Positions 8,433-16,810 of a stretch of 64,000 nt of DNA are shown piece by piece (positions within the stretch are counted from its first letter, which is position 1; each line of letters begins with the position of its first letter). The stretch lies in assembly GCA_013177895.1 (NCBI GenBank), contig JABLXV010000017.1:1-64000 (forward strand). Reading direction: 5' to 3'. A program made the position numbers and the translations under genes. The notes beneath the pieces were generated by a model. The model worked only from the letters and a program-made list of their open reading frames with translations. It was not told the DNA's origin and did not search any database. The stretch comes from Brevinematales bacterium (lineage in GTDB: Bacteria; Spirochaetota; Brevinematia; Brevinematales; GWF1-51-8).

Positions 8433-9349
8433 CATGGAAAACGTTTACGGCGGCTTTCGCGAAATATGTGAATCTCGACGAACTGGTCTACGATATGACG
8501 CTCGTGCTTCTGGCGGTATTTTTCAGGGGGCTAATTATCCCGCAGGGGAAAACCGTGCTCGAAATCCTGAACCCGGTGTCGGCGATTGTTATCACAGGAC
8601 TGATCTACCTGTTTGTATCCGTTCTCCTCGGTTCCCTCTACCGGCGTTTCAACCCGTACAAGGATAAACATCCGGTTTTGATAAATATCGTAACATTTAT
8701 CCTGTTCGCGACAGCGGGCGTACTGTATATCGCGATTAACGAAAACCTGCGCGGTTTAGGGTTACTCGCGCCGGGGAATATGTATATCCCTTATATGGCG
8801 GGGATTTTCGTGATGCCGGCGGGCTTCCTGTTCGGGAACTCCGATTTATCGAAGGAAGGATGCGTGACTGCGGCGGTCATGCTGTCTATCGGGGCGGGCA
8901 TCGCGGTATTCATCCTTTTTTTCTATTTTGTCGGGGAGTTCGGGTGGCTCGCCGGGACTGGAATAACCCTGGGCGGCGCGGGGGTTTACACGCTTCTCCT
9001 GATCGGCGCGCTGCGCCTGTCGAATAAACTATTCAATGAAGAGTCGAAAGCCGCGGGAGTTTTACGTACCGTCCTGTTCGGGATACTGCTCCCCGTCATC
9101 ATCGCGTTAATCCTCGGCTTCTGGCAGGAGATTTCGATTATCGGTCAGGCCGCGGTGATGAATGCCGGGGATGTCGTGCCGCGTGTCCTGCTCAGTCTGG
9201 CGCTCTACGGGATTATCCCGTTACGGATACTGATAGCCGCCGCGCCGCCCTACCGGGTCGCGAATACCGGGGTGGGGATTGCGTCGCTCACGGTATACTT
9301 CGTCACCCTGCTGCCGTATATCGAATCGCTGATAGGAAGGGGTAAATGA
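8429..9349 (+). CDS. Array membrane protein 3 of 5, unknown function
   Basis: 306 residues, multi-pass. The N-terminus (MTWKTFTAAFAKYVNLDELV) is that of protein 2, but the middle and C-terminus (GFWQEISIIGQ, AAAPPYRVANTGVGIAS, YIESLIG) go with protein 4. The gene thus looks like a mosaic between the two subtypes of the array. It overlaps the end of gene 2 by ATGA and is separated from gene 4 by one base. Confidence 0.85.
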   Translation: MTWKTFTAAFAKYVNLDELVYDMTLVLLAVFFRGLIIPQGKTVLEILNPVSAIVITGLIYLFVSVLLGSLYRRFNPYKDKHPVLINIVTFILFATAGVLYIAINENLRGLGLLAPGNMYIPYMAGIFVMPAGFLFGNSDLSKEGCVTAAVMLSIGAGIAVFILFFYFVGEFGWLAGTGITLGGAGVYTLLLIGALRLSNKLFNEESKAAGVLRTVLFGILLPVIIALILGFWQEISIIGQAAVMNAGDVVPRVLLSLALYGIIPLRILIAAAPPYRVANTGVGIASLTVYFVTLLPYIESLIGRGK

Positions 9350-9350
9350 A

Positions 9351-10268
9351 ATGAATTGGAAAACCATATCCGGAACTCTGGCAAAATATGTGAATTTGGA
9401 CGAATTAGTGTTCGATATCACGCTGGCGTTGTTTGCGATATTTTTCCGCGCGCTGATCATCCCCGCCGGAAAGACGGTCGTCGATATTCTGAACCCGACA
9501 ACCGCGGTCATGCTCACCCTGCTGATCGATTTCTTCGTGACGTTCTTTTTAGGGAATCTTTTCCTGAGGTACGAACCTTTATTCGAAAAGCATCCGGGGG
9601 TAAAAAATCTCCTGTATGTGGTAATCTCGCTGACCATACTTTTCCTTTATATAGGTATTCCGGCGAATATGTACAATTTCGGGCTGATCAAGCCGGATAA
9701 TATGATGATACCGTTCCTCGCGGGATTATTCCTGATCATAGGCGCCGCGTTTATGGGGTTTGATAAGGATAGGGGCACCGGGTGCGGCGTCACTTTGGCG
9801 ATACTCTCGATACCCGTCCTGTTCGGATTAATATATGTGATGCTTTATATCGGCGAGGAGATGAAAAACTGGTTCCTCGGCTCCGTCGTGCTCATCGTGG
9901 GGTTGATTGCCTATGGCGTAGGTATCTGGCTCGTAGGGCGGCTGAAAAAAACGTTGCTCGAAGAGGGGTCGAAGGTGATGGGCATCGTCAGGATTGTTGT
10001 ATTCGGGGTAATGTTTCCCCTGACAGTCGCGCTGATGCTCGGGTTCTGGCAGGAAATCAGCATCATAGCGATGGTAAAAAACGGTGGGACATTCGGGTTT
10101 AACATGATCTTTAACCTCGTACTGTACGGTATCATTCCCGTGCGGATACTGATGGCCGCCGCGCCGCCGTACCGGATTATCAATACCGGGGTGGGGATTG
10201 CGTCGCTCACGGTATATTTCTTCACCCTTCAGGCATATATCGAATCTTTGATAGGAGCGGTTAAATAA
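9351..10268 (+). CDS. Array membrane protein 4 of 5, unknown function
   Basis: 305 residues, same fold and motif order as its neighbours: KYVNLDELVFDI, PAGKTVVDILNP, GFWQEISIIAM, AAAPPYRIINTGVGIAS. The start ATG at 9351 follows GGAAGGGGTAA. It begins one base after the stop of gene 3, and gene 5 begins one base after its own stop, so all five form one operon. Function unknown. Confidence 0.85.
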   Translation: MNWKTISGTLAKYVNLDELVFDITLALFAIFFRALIIPAGKTVVDILNPTTAVMLTLLIDFFVTFFLGNLFLRYEPLFEKHPGVKNLLYVVISLTILFLYIGIPANMYNFGLIKPDNMMIPFLAGLFLIIGAAFMGFDKDRGTGCGVTLAILSIPVLFGLIYVMLYIGEEMKNWFLGSVVLIVGLIAYGVGIWLVGRLKKTLLEEGSKVMGIVRIVVFGVMFPLTVALMLGFWQEISIIAMVKNGGTFGFNMIFNLVLYGIIPVRILMAAAPPYRIINTGVGIASLTVYFFTLQAYIESLIGAVK

Positions 10269-10269
10269 T

Positions 10270-11271
10270 ATGGAAATTACCAGCGTGCCTTTGGCCGAAG
10301 CGCCCGTAGAAGAGAAAAAGCCCCGGGGCATTATCAACCCCGACGAACTGGTGTTCGATATCCTGCTGATCGCCAGCGCGCTGTTCTTTCGCGGCGCGAT
10401 CATCCCTGCGGGTAAAAGCGTACTCGATCTGATGACGCCCTGGGTGCTGATTCCCGTGTTATTTATCGGGGCGTTCGTTCTGACGATGTCCTACGGGCAG
10501 TTGAACCGCCGTTACCGGACGCTTACCGCTGAAAAATCGGCGCCCCGGAAGCTCGCGGCGGTGTTCTTTATCATCCTGACTGTTTTTTCTATCGGGAGCC
10601 TGATCGCGTTTTTCAGTAAGATCGCGTTCCTCTATGTCGGGGAGGGCGTCTTCATCCTATGCGGCTTATTCCTGCTCCCGATGACGGGGGTGATCGGGGC
10701 GGTATACGGCAATATGGAGGATGCCGGCTCGAAAAAGATATTTACCGGGATCATCCTCCTGACACTTACGGCGGTAATCGGCCTTTATGCCGTATTTCGG
10801 CTTCACCCCGTGCTGCACGGGTTCGTTAACGGATTTGTGGCGGAGCAGTTCCAAGGTTCCGCAGGTTATATTGTCCTGATCGTCCTGCTCGCGGTTCTGG
10901 TCACGTTTTATATCCTGATGTGGCCGGTATTCCAGAAAGTATTCGATTATTTTTACAGCGACGGAGACACGTTATGGAGTAAGGTACGGGAAATTATAAA
11001 ACACGTGCTGATATCGGCTCTGCTGATCGGGAGTATCTTTATCATTCAGGAGCTTATGGTGACATGGGGAGTGCGCGCAGCGGAGATGAAGACCGGCCCG
11101 GCCTTTTCGATAGCGCCGCTGTTTTTCTTCGGGCTAATCCCGGTGCGGGTACTGACCATGTTCGCGCCGCCGATTAGGGTTATTAGCCTGATAACGGGCG
11201 CGGCCGCAGTCGGGATATATCTTTATATGCTGATCGCCTATCTGCCTCAGCTTCGCGCGATTTTCGGGTAG
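10270..11271 (+). CDS. Array membrane protein 5 of 5, divergent paralog
   Basis: 333 residues, the most diverged member. It replaces KYVNLDELV by an N-terminal extension (about 25 residues, EAPVEEKKPRG) leading into NPDELVFDI; PAGKSVLDLMTP is kept. GFWQEI becomes FIIQELMV, and the C-terminal block reads FAPPIRVISLITGAAAV. The pattern fits a specialised subunit beside four closer copies, as in a hetero-oligomeric membrane complex, but that is inference. It ends two bases from the convergent arsC-like gene; no terminator was seen between them. Confidence 0.8.
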   Translation: MEITSVPLAEAPVEEKKPRGIINPDELVFDILLIASALFFRGAIIPAGKSVLDLMTPWVLIPVLFIGAFVLTMSYGQLNRRYRTLTAEKSAPRKLAAVFFIILTVFSIGSLIAFFSKIAFLYVGEGVFILCGLFLLPMTGVIGAVYGNMEDAGSKKIFTGIILLTLTAVIGLYAVFRLHPVLHGFVNGFVAEQFQGSAGYIVLIVLLAVLVTFYILMWPVFQKVFDYFYSDGDTLWSKVREIIKHVLISALLIGSIFIIQELMVTWGVRAAEMKTGPAFSIAPLFFFGLIPVRVLTMFAPPIRVISLITGAAAVGIYLYMLIAYLPQLRAIFG

Positions 11272-11273
11272 GT

Positions 11274-11726
11274 TCAGAACTTCACTTCGCCCTTGAAGTC
11301 GGGGTGTTCCAGGAACGATTGCACCTTCGCTTTGATCTGGTCACGCACCTTCCGCGTCAGTTCCATGATCACATCGTCCGTGCCGGTGAATTTCGACGGG
11401 TCGGGGAATCCCCAATGCATCCGCATCAGCGTCCCGGGGAATACCGGGCACTGTTCCTGCTGGGATTCGTCGCAAACAGTCACCACGTAATGATACCTGC
11501 GTCCCTCGCGGAAGAAGTCGAACGCCTTATCGACGCTGTTATGCGATATATCTATACCTTCCTCGGCCATCACACGTACCACATACGGGTTCAGCCCCGA
11601 TCCGGGTTCGATCCCCGCGCTCTCTGCGAAATATTTATCCCCGCCGAGACTGTTGACATACGCCTCAGCCATCTGGCTTCGGGCGGCATTATGCGTGCAT
11701 ACGAAAAGTATCCTTATTTTTTCCAT
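11274..11726 (-). CDS. arsC: ArsC-type arsenate reductase / LMW phosphatase-fold protein
   Basis: 150 residues. The P-loop CTHNAAR (C10 to R16) is the thioredoxin-coupled arsenate reductase version of the low-molecular-weight tyrosine phosphatase CX5R motif. Two more cysteines, C85 and C93 (VCDESQQEQCPVFPG), match the redox pair used to relay the disulfide, though the spacing is one longer than in the S. aureus enzyme. Catalytic Asp is D109 in GFPDPSKF. It reduces arsenate to arsenite. No arsenite pump or ArsR regulator lies nearby, so a wider phosphatase role is possible. RBS GAGAGGATAAT precedes the ATG. Confidence 0.88.
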   Translation of the reverse strand: MEKIRILFVCTHNAARSQMAEAYVNSLGGDKYFAESAGIEPGSGLNPYVVRVMAEEGIDISHNSVDKAFDFFREGRRYHYVVTVCDESQQEQCPVFPGTLMRMHWGFPDPSKFTGTDDVIMELTRKVRDQIKAKVQSFLEHPDFKGEVKF

Positions 11727-11811
11727 ATTATCCTCTCGGAGTATAATAAGCCATATTCGTTAATTTCGGAAGAAAACTTTGTTAATATTCGGTGAATTTT
11801 TACGGGCGAGG

Positions 11812-13896
11812 TTACCCGACGTCCACGCAGATCATACAGACGTCGTCGTCGAACTCCTCCGTGCCCCGGAAGTCGCGCAGACGCTCGGACATCCGTTCCA
11901 CGAACGCGCCGCATTCCAGCCCGCGCAGGTCGTCGATCGCGTCGCGGATAATCTCCGTCTCGAAGTCGGGGGTGAACGGGTTGATTCCTTTATCCGTCTC
12001 GTTGACCGTCTCGACCAGCCCGTCGGTATATAAGAGGAGTTTGCTTCCCGCGGCCAGTTCGACCTTCTGGTTGGTATAGCTCTTCCCGATTATTTTCAGC
12101 CGGTCGTTATCCAGCACCGCGAGCGGGATGCCGCTTTTTTCCATCTTGAGGAGCTCGGTCTTTTTCCCGCTGATGAGGTACGGGGGATTATGCCCGGCGT
12201 TCGCGTAGATAAATATCCGCGTGCGGCGGTTAAAGATACCGTAGAACGCGGTGATAAAATTACCGTCGGTGCGTTCCAGCAGCGAGGAGTTGAGGTATTG
12301 AAGGAACTCCGCGGGGTTGTCGATCTCGGGGGCGATCTGGAGGACGAGGCTCTTCATCATAGACGTGATGAACGCCGCGGGGACTCCGTGCCCGGACACG
12401 TCGCTGATGAATATTCCCACCATGTCGTTGTCGGGGAAGTTGACGAAATCGTAGAAATCTCCCCCGACTTTTTCCATCGGCTTATAGTAGCACGCGATAT
12501 CCGGCCCGGGGGATTGCAGCGGTATCAGCGCGAGCTGGATTTTTCTCGCGAGCTCGAGCTCGTTCTCCATCCGTTCGTTGCGAATCTGGAGTTGGTTGCG
12601 CTCGTCCGCGAGCTCGCTGGTACGTTCGAGCACCCGCTGTTCCAGTACGATATTGGAACGCTCGAGTTCTTTCGCGAGCAGTTCCTCCTTATGGAACGCG
12701 CGGGAAAACCGCATCGACAGGATAAACGACTGCGAGAAGATAAAAATAAATACGCCGTATGACAGCAGGAACCCGGTGGTGATCATCTGGTTGACATACA
12801 TCATATCGTTGACGGTCGCGACCAATAGGACAAGGAATCCCAGTAAAATCAGGAGCGCCCCTTCCCGTTTACGCATCAGCGCGAGTATCAGGATTACAAG
12901 ATCATACACTCCGCTTACCAGAAGAATCAGGTGATAGGTGGTCAGCCACGCGCTGAAAAATTTCTCCGTGGCGACCAGTACGATCAGGCTATAGATTATC
13001 CCCGGGACTATAAAAGTAATATTCAGCGCTTTCACGGTTTCTTTCCGGTAGAGCGCGGAGATGAACAATAGGAAAAGTATCGCCGCGAGCGGCATGGTCA
13101 GGTACTCGATTCGCACATTCCATATCCATTCTATCGAGGGGAACGTCGTATAAATAATTTTTTCGTTGGTCAGCAGGGTGCGTACTGCGACTACAAGGCA
13201 GAATAGCCCGAAATAGAGCGGGGATTTATCCGCCCGCCTGAGGGAAAATAGCCCGATATGGTAAAGCCCCATGATCAGCAGGATGCCGAACAGGAACATA
13301 TCCGACGCGACTCCGTTCTCACGTTCCGCCGCGATCTGGGAGGCGGTGCCGATCAGCGCGCTGTACTCCATCCCGCTCCTATTATGCTCGAAGTTCGCGA
13401 TCTGGAGTATCAGGCGGATATTCGTGCTCTTCGCGGTAAAGTATGCGGACATCGGCTTCCAGTACGGGATCGCCGTTTCCTGGTTTGTGGAGACCTTACC
13501 GACAGACAGTAATAGTTCGTCCCCGGCCCATAATTGATATGCGGTGGGGATTGCCTGCATTTCGATGCCGAGCATCCGGTTGGTGTCGCGGATGGCGATA
13601 TCCAGTATGAAGGTCGCGTACCCGTAATCGGGTATTTCGGTCTCCCCGGCGGTCCGGCCGTTCCACGCCCCCGGCATGATGAAATAAAACGGTACGGAGG
13701 ATTTGTTCGAGTAGGATTGCGGCGTCAGAAGTTTGAACAGGCGGATTTCCCATTCCCCGTCGAGCTTCACCGGGCCGGATAGTCCGAGGTCAGTACCGGA
13801 AAGGTCGAGTTTGCCTTTCACGGCCTTGGGCGGGAGGTTTTGCGCATAGGAGGAACATGTTATCGCGAGAAGCAGTAACAGATAAATAATCCGCAT
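11812..13896 (-). CDS. 7TM-DISM receptor with SpoIIE/RsbU-type PP2C phosphatase
   Basis: 694 residues: signal peptide (1-19), an extracytoplasmic jelly-roll 7TMR-DISMED2-like domain (about 30-190, with DGEWEIRLFK), seven hydrophobic segments (about 200-395), a coiled coil rich in Glu/Arg (about 400-460) and a C-terminal PP2C domain with KVGGDFYDFV, ISDVSGHGVPAAF and LLYTDGLVE. Such proteins sense a periplasmic ligand and dephosphorylate an anti-sigma antagonist or similar partner; no partner gene is adjacent. ATG 13896 is chosen because AGGGG lies six bases upstream; an ATG two codons earlier abuts that site. Confidence 0.9.
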   Translation of the reverse strand: MRIIYLLLLLAITCSSYAQNLPPKAVKGKLDLSGTDLGLSGPVKLDGEWEIRLFKLLTPQSYSNKSSVPFYFIMPGAWNGRTAGETEIPDYGYATFILDIAIRDTNRMLGIEMQAIPTAYQLWAGDELLLSVGKVSTNQETAIPYWKPMSAYFTAKSTNIRLILQIANFEHNRSGMEYSALIGTASQIAAERENGVASDMFLFGILLIMGLYHIGLFSLRRADKSPLYFGLFCLVVAVRTLLTNEKIIYTTFPSIEWIWNVRIEYLTMPLAAILFLLFISALYRKETVKALNITFIVPGIIYSLIVLVATEKFFSAWLTTYHLILLVSGVYDLVILILALMRKREGALLILLGFLVLLVATVNDMMYVNQMITTGFLLSYGVFIFIFSQSFILSMRFSRAFHKEELLAKELERSNIVLEQRVLERTSELADERNQLQIRNERMENELELARKIQLALIPLQSPGPDIACYYKPMEKVGGDFYDFVNFPDNDMVGIFISDVSGHGVPAAFITSMMKSLVLQIAPEIDNPAEFLQYLNSSLLERTDGNFITAFYGIFNRRTRIFIYANAGHNPPYLISGKKTELLKMEKSGIPLAVLDNDRLKIIGKSYTNQKVELAAGSKLLLYTDGLVETVNETDKGINPFTPDFETEIIRDAIDDLRGLECGAFVERMSERLRDFRGTEEFDDDVCMICVDVG

Positions 13897-13922
13897 GATC
13901 ATCCCCTGATATAGCAGATATT

Positions 13923-13950
13923 ATTATAATGCATACGGGAAATATGTAAA
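13923..13950 (-). promoter_or_regulatory. Promoter of the SpoIIE-phosphatase gene
   Basis: On the minus strand: TTTACA (13945-13950), 16-base spacer, TATAAT (13923-13928), about 25 bases before the ATG at 13896. The plus-strand promoter at 14011-14038 faces away, so the two genes are divergently transcribed. Confidence 0.6.
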
Positions 13951-14010
13951 CAAAAGGAATCAATTCATAAGGCTATCAAATGGATTATCATGCATTTAAC
14001 ATACCGTAAA

Positions 14011-14038
14011 TTGACATCCTGGGAATAACTATTACAAT
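14011..14038 (+). promoter_or_regulatory. Promoter of the 157-residue exported protein
   Basis: TTGACA at 14011-14016, 16-base spacer, TACAAT at 14033-14038, about 30 bases before the ATG at 14071. Confidence 0.65.
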
Positions 14039-14070
14039 ATAATCGGTGACTAACTCTCCGGGAGGTAAAA

Positions 14071-14544
14071 ATGCGTGGAGCAGTATTGGCGGGTGTTTTC
14101 CTTTTTATTATGACTGTTTCGGGAATGGGCAAGTCCGTAAAAATCCTATCTATGGGTCTGATGCTCGATATCACGAATCATGTAAGTGTGATGAGCGGGG
14201 ATACCGAACCCGTGAACGGGTTCCTGCTTGCCGAGAAGCCGGGATTCGAGGTCTATATCGATTCCTACGATCCGTTATTTTTCGGGTCTATCGAGGGAAT
14301 AGACATGTGGGATACATGGGAAAAAGCTATTTCTTCCCTGCCGAACAAGCTGATGATAGAAAACGGGAGTATTAAGATCGCCTATCAGATTGACCGCGAT
14401 AACGATAAAACTTTTCTGACGGGATTTATTCAATCCGCAAAGGGACACTACTTTTTTAACACCTATGCGCTGGAGAATAATATCGCGGAAGCCTTTCTGG
14501 AGAAAGCAATCCGTTTCCTGAAGAATATCAAGGAATTGAAATAA
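14071..14544 (+). CDS. Small exported protein, unknown function
   Basis: 157 residues with a signal peptide (about 1-19, LAGVFLFIMTVSGMG). The mature part contains GFEVYIDSYDPLFF and a C-terminal amphipathic helix ending in KNIKELK. No known family recognised. RBS GGGAGG six bases before the ATG, and its own promoter upstream. It is a single-gene unit between a divergent phosphatase gene and a convergent aldolase gene whose stop is two bases away. Confidence 0.8.
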   Translation: MRGAVLAGVFLFIMTVSGMGKSVKILSMGLMLDITNHVSVMSGDTEPVNGFLLAEKPGFEVYIDSYDPLFFGSIEGIDMWDTWEKAISSLPNKLMIENGSIKIAYQIDRDNDKTFLTGFIQSAKGHYFFNTYALENNIAEAFLEKAIRFLKNIKELK

Positions 14545-14545
14545 A

Positions 14546-15181
14546 TTAATACTTCACGTCTCTCAGGCGGCGCAGGGTGTCCTCGTCGAACGGCGCGGGC
14601 GTTCTGCCGGAAACCGCCGCGAGATAGCAGAGCTTCGCGTGCTTCTCCAGTATCTCCGTGAGGGAGAACGCCTTCACGAGCGTCTCCCCGTAGGTGAGAG
14701 TCCCGTGACGATCGAGTAGGATGATATTCGTTTCCCCCGCGATAGGGCGTACCGCCTCCGCGCCTTCGGAGGTGGACGGCAGCGCGAACGGGGCGACACG
14801 GATATCCCGCAGGAACATCGCCGATTCCGCGGTGAAAGGCGCGGCGGTCAGCTCGATTCCCAGCGAATTGCACAGGAGGACATACGGCGGGTGCGCGTGG
14901 ACTATCGCCCGCGCGGACGGGTTCTGCTTATAGATTTCGAGATGGGTGAAACGCTCGGTGGACGGTTTCCCCGCGCCGGGGACCGGTTCGCCCGACGGGC
15001 CGATTTCGGTCACTCCCTCGGGGGTAATCAGACCCTTGACTATTCCCGACGCGGTGATCAGGGTGGCGCCGTTATCGAGCCGGACGCTGATATTTCCCTC
15101 GGTCGCCGTGACATACCCGCGTTCGTACAGGAGCCGCGCGTATTCCGCGATCTCCCGCTTGGTATTCTCTAATTCGTTCAT
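14546..15181 (-). CDS. Class II aldolase/adducin family protein (fuculose-phosphate aldolase-like)
   Basis: 211 residues. Zn ligands HAHPPY (H95, H97) and H159 in DRHGTL, with E76 in STERFTHLEIY as the likely catalytic acid: the set seen in L-fuculose-1-phosphate aldolase and relatives that split or epimerise sugar phosphates to DHAP plus an aldehyde. TEGNISVRL and TASGIVKG form the phosphate loop. Family members also include methylthioribulose-phosphate dehydratase and ribulose-phosphate epimerase, so the substrate is open. It lies 21 bases downstream of the metal-importer permease and may be on the same transcript; RBS GGGGAG. Confidence 0.88.
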   Translation of the reverse strand: MNELENTKREIAEYARLLYERGYVTATEGNISVRLDNGATLITASGIVKGLITPEGVTEIGPSGEPVPGAGKPSTERFTHLEIYKQNPSARAIVHAHPPYVLLCNSLGIELTAAPFTAESAMFLRDIRVAPFALPSTSEGAEAVRPIAGETNIILLDRHGTLTYGETLVKAFSLTEILEKHAKLCYLAAVSGRTPAPFDEDTLRRLRDVKY

Positions 15182-15202
15182 AGACTCCCCGTAAATTTAC
15201 AA

Positions 15203-16066
15203 TTAGTCAGCGGCGGGTTTTTTGCCCGGCGCAATCCCGCTCTTCCTGCGGGTATATATCCGGCGCCCCACGAGCGCGAGGATATAGATCACCGCCGCGA
15301 CCAGTATGGTTACCGGCCCGGTCGGGAGATTCTGTATCGAGAACGACGACCAGTACCCGAAAAAGAGCACGACCAGACAAATAATGGTCGAGAGTATGAT
15401 CATCCTGCCGGTCGATTTCGAGAACAGCCCGGCGGTCGCGGACGGGAGTGTCAGGAGCGCGATCACGAGGATGATCCCCACAGTCTGGATGAGGATCACC
15501 ACGCTGACCGAAACCATCGTCAGGAGAAGCAGGGTCATCCGCGTGACCGGGATACCCCGCACCTTCGCGTACTCCTCGTCGAACGAGAGATACAGGAACT
15601 GGCGGTAAAAGATCAGCACGAGAAGCAGGAGGATGAAGTCCAGTACCGCGAGGATAATCAGGCTCTCGGTGTTGACGAGCAGGATATTCCCGAAGAGGTA
15701 GGACGAAAGGTCTTTTTTAATGCCCGGGGTGAGCGCGATAAAGATCACCCCGATCGCCATACCGATCGCCCAGAGCGCGCCGACCAGTGTATCGAGGTTC
15801 TGGCTGAAACGGAATTTGAATAAGGTGATGAGCGCGGCGGATAGTACGGCGAAAACCAGCGCGCCGATCAGGGGGTTCCACCCGAGGAATAACGCGATGC
15901 CCAGCCCGCCCATCACCGCGTGCGCGATGCCCCCGCTGATGAACGCGATGCGTTTGATGACCACGAACGTCCCCGTTACGCCGCAGGCTATGCTCGATAA
16001 TATTCCCGCGAGGACGGTTTTCTGCACATAGGGTTTCGAGACCAGCGCGGTAAAGAATTCCATCAT
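15203..16066 (-). CDS. znuB: Zn/Mn ABC transporter permease (ABC-3 family)
   Basis: 287 residues, about eight transmembrane segments, typical of the ZnuB/MntB family: GILSSIACGVTGTFVVIKR, SGGIAHAVMGGLGIALFLG and the C-terminal TLPSATAGLFSKS. It forms the inner-membrane channel for the binding lipoprotein and ATPase encoded just upstream. Start overlaps the stop of the ATPase gene (ATGA). A His/Lys-type cytoplasmic tail follows the last helix. Whether zinc or manganese is carried cannot be told from this sequence. Confidence 0.92.
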   Translation of the reverse strand: MMEFFTALVSKPYVQKTVLAGILSSIACGVTGTFVVIKRIAFISGGIAHAVMGGLGIALFLGWNPLIGALVFAVLSAALITLFKFRFSQNLDTLVGALWAIGMAIGVIFIALTPGIKKDLSSYLFGNILLVNTESLIILAVLDFILLLLVLIFYRQFLYLSFDEEYAKVRGIPVTRMTLLLLTMVSVSVVILIQTVGIILVIALLTLPSATAGLFSKSTGRMIILSTIICLVVLFFGYWSSFSIQNLPTGPVTILVAAVIYILALVGRRIYTRRKSGIAPGKKPAAD

Positions 16067-16800
16067 ATTTCGCCTCCGTGGGAATGATGCCCGATGGGCG
16101 CGGTGTGGGAGTTGTAGAGCTCGTGCGCGACATCCTCCGGCAGAATTTCACTGCACAGGTGCTGGTGGACTTCGCGGTTGACGCAGATGACGCGGGTCAC
16201 GAAGGTGGTGATAAAGCCGACGTCATGGGAGACCAGCGCGATAGTGATGCCGTTGCGGTTGAGCTCGGCGAGAAGCTCCATGATGGATTTTTCGGCTGAC
16301 GTATCCACCTGCGCGGTCGGCTCGTCCATCAGGATGAGTTTCGGCTGGGAGACCATCGCGCGCGCGATCAGTACCCGTTGACGCTGACCGCCGGAGAGCT
16401 CGCCGTAGCCTCTGTCCGCGAGAGCGGCGATACCGGTCATCTCGAGGGCGCGGTTGACCTGCTCCCATTCGGCGCGGGTGAAACGCGGGAAGAACGCGCG
16501 CGAAGTCATCAGCCCCATCGCGGTCGCCTCGCGGACGCGCATCGGGAATCCCGCCTCGATATGCGGAGTCTGCGGCACATAGCCGATCAGTCCGCGCGCC
16601 CTGCGTGGAGTCATTCCCCCGATTCGTACCGTGCCGCCGTCGGGGTCGATCAGCCCGAGCATCAGCCGGAGAAGGGTAGTCTTCCCTCCGCCGTTGGGGC
16701 CGATAATCCCCACGAAGTCCCCCGCGTCGATAGTCAGGTTGACGCCGCGCAGGGCGGGAATATTCCCGTAGGAAAAGTCCAGGTCTTTTATTTCTACCAT
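16063..16800 (-). CDS. znuC: Zn/Mn ABC transporter ATP-binding protein
   Basis: 245 residues. Walker A GPNGGGKTT (34-42), Q-loop YVPQ, signature LSGGQRQR (135-142), Walker B LILMDEPTAQVD, and the H-loop VSHD. It powers the ABC-3 family importer formed with the neighbouring permease. The C-terminal tail is His-rich (HTAPIGHHSHGGE), a common metal-binding feature of ZnuC-type ATPases. Ten bases separate it from the binding-protein gene upstream, and it overlaps the permease gene by four. Confidence 0.94.
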   Translation of the reverse strand: MVEIKDLDFSYGNIPALRGVNLTIDAGDFVGIIGPNGGGKTTLLRLMLGLIDPDGGTVRIGGMTPRRARGLIGYVPQTPHIEAGFPMRVREATAMGLMTSRAFFPRFTRAEWEQVNRALEMTGIAALADRGYGELSGGQRQRVLIARAMVSQPKLILMDEPTAQVDTSAEKSIMELLAELNRNGITIALVSHDVGFITTFVTRVICVNREVHQHLCSEILPEDVAHELYNSHTAPIGHHSHGGEI

Positions 16801-16810
16801 ATTTATCCTT

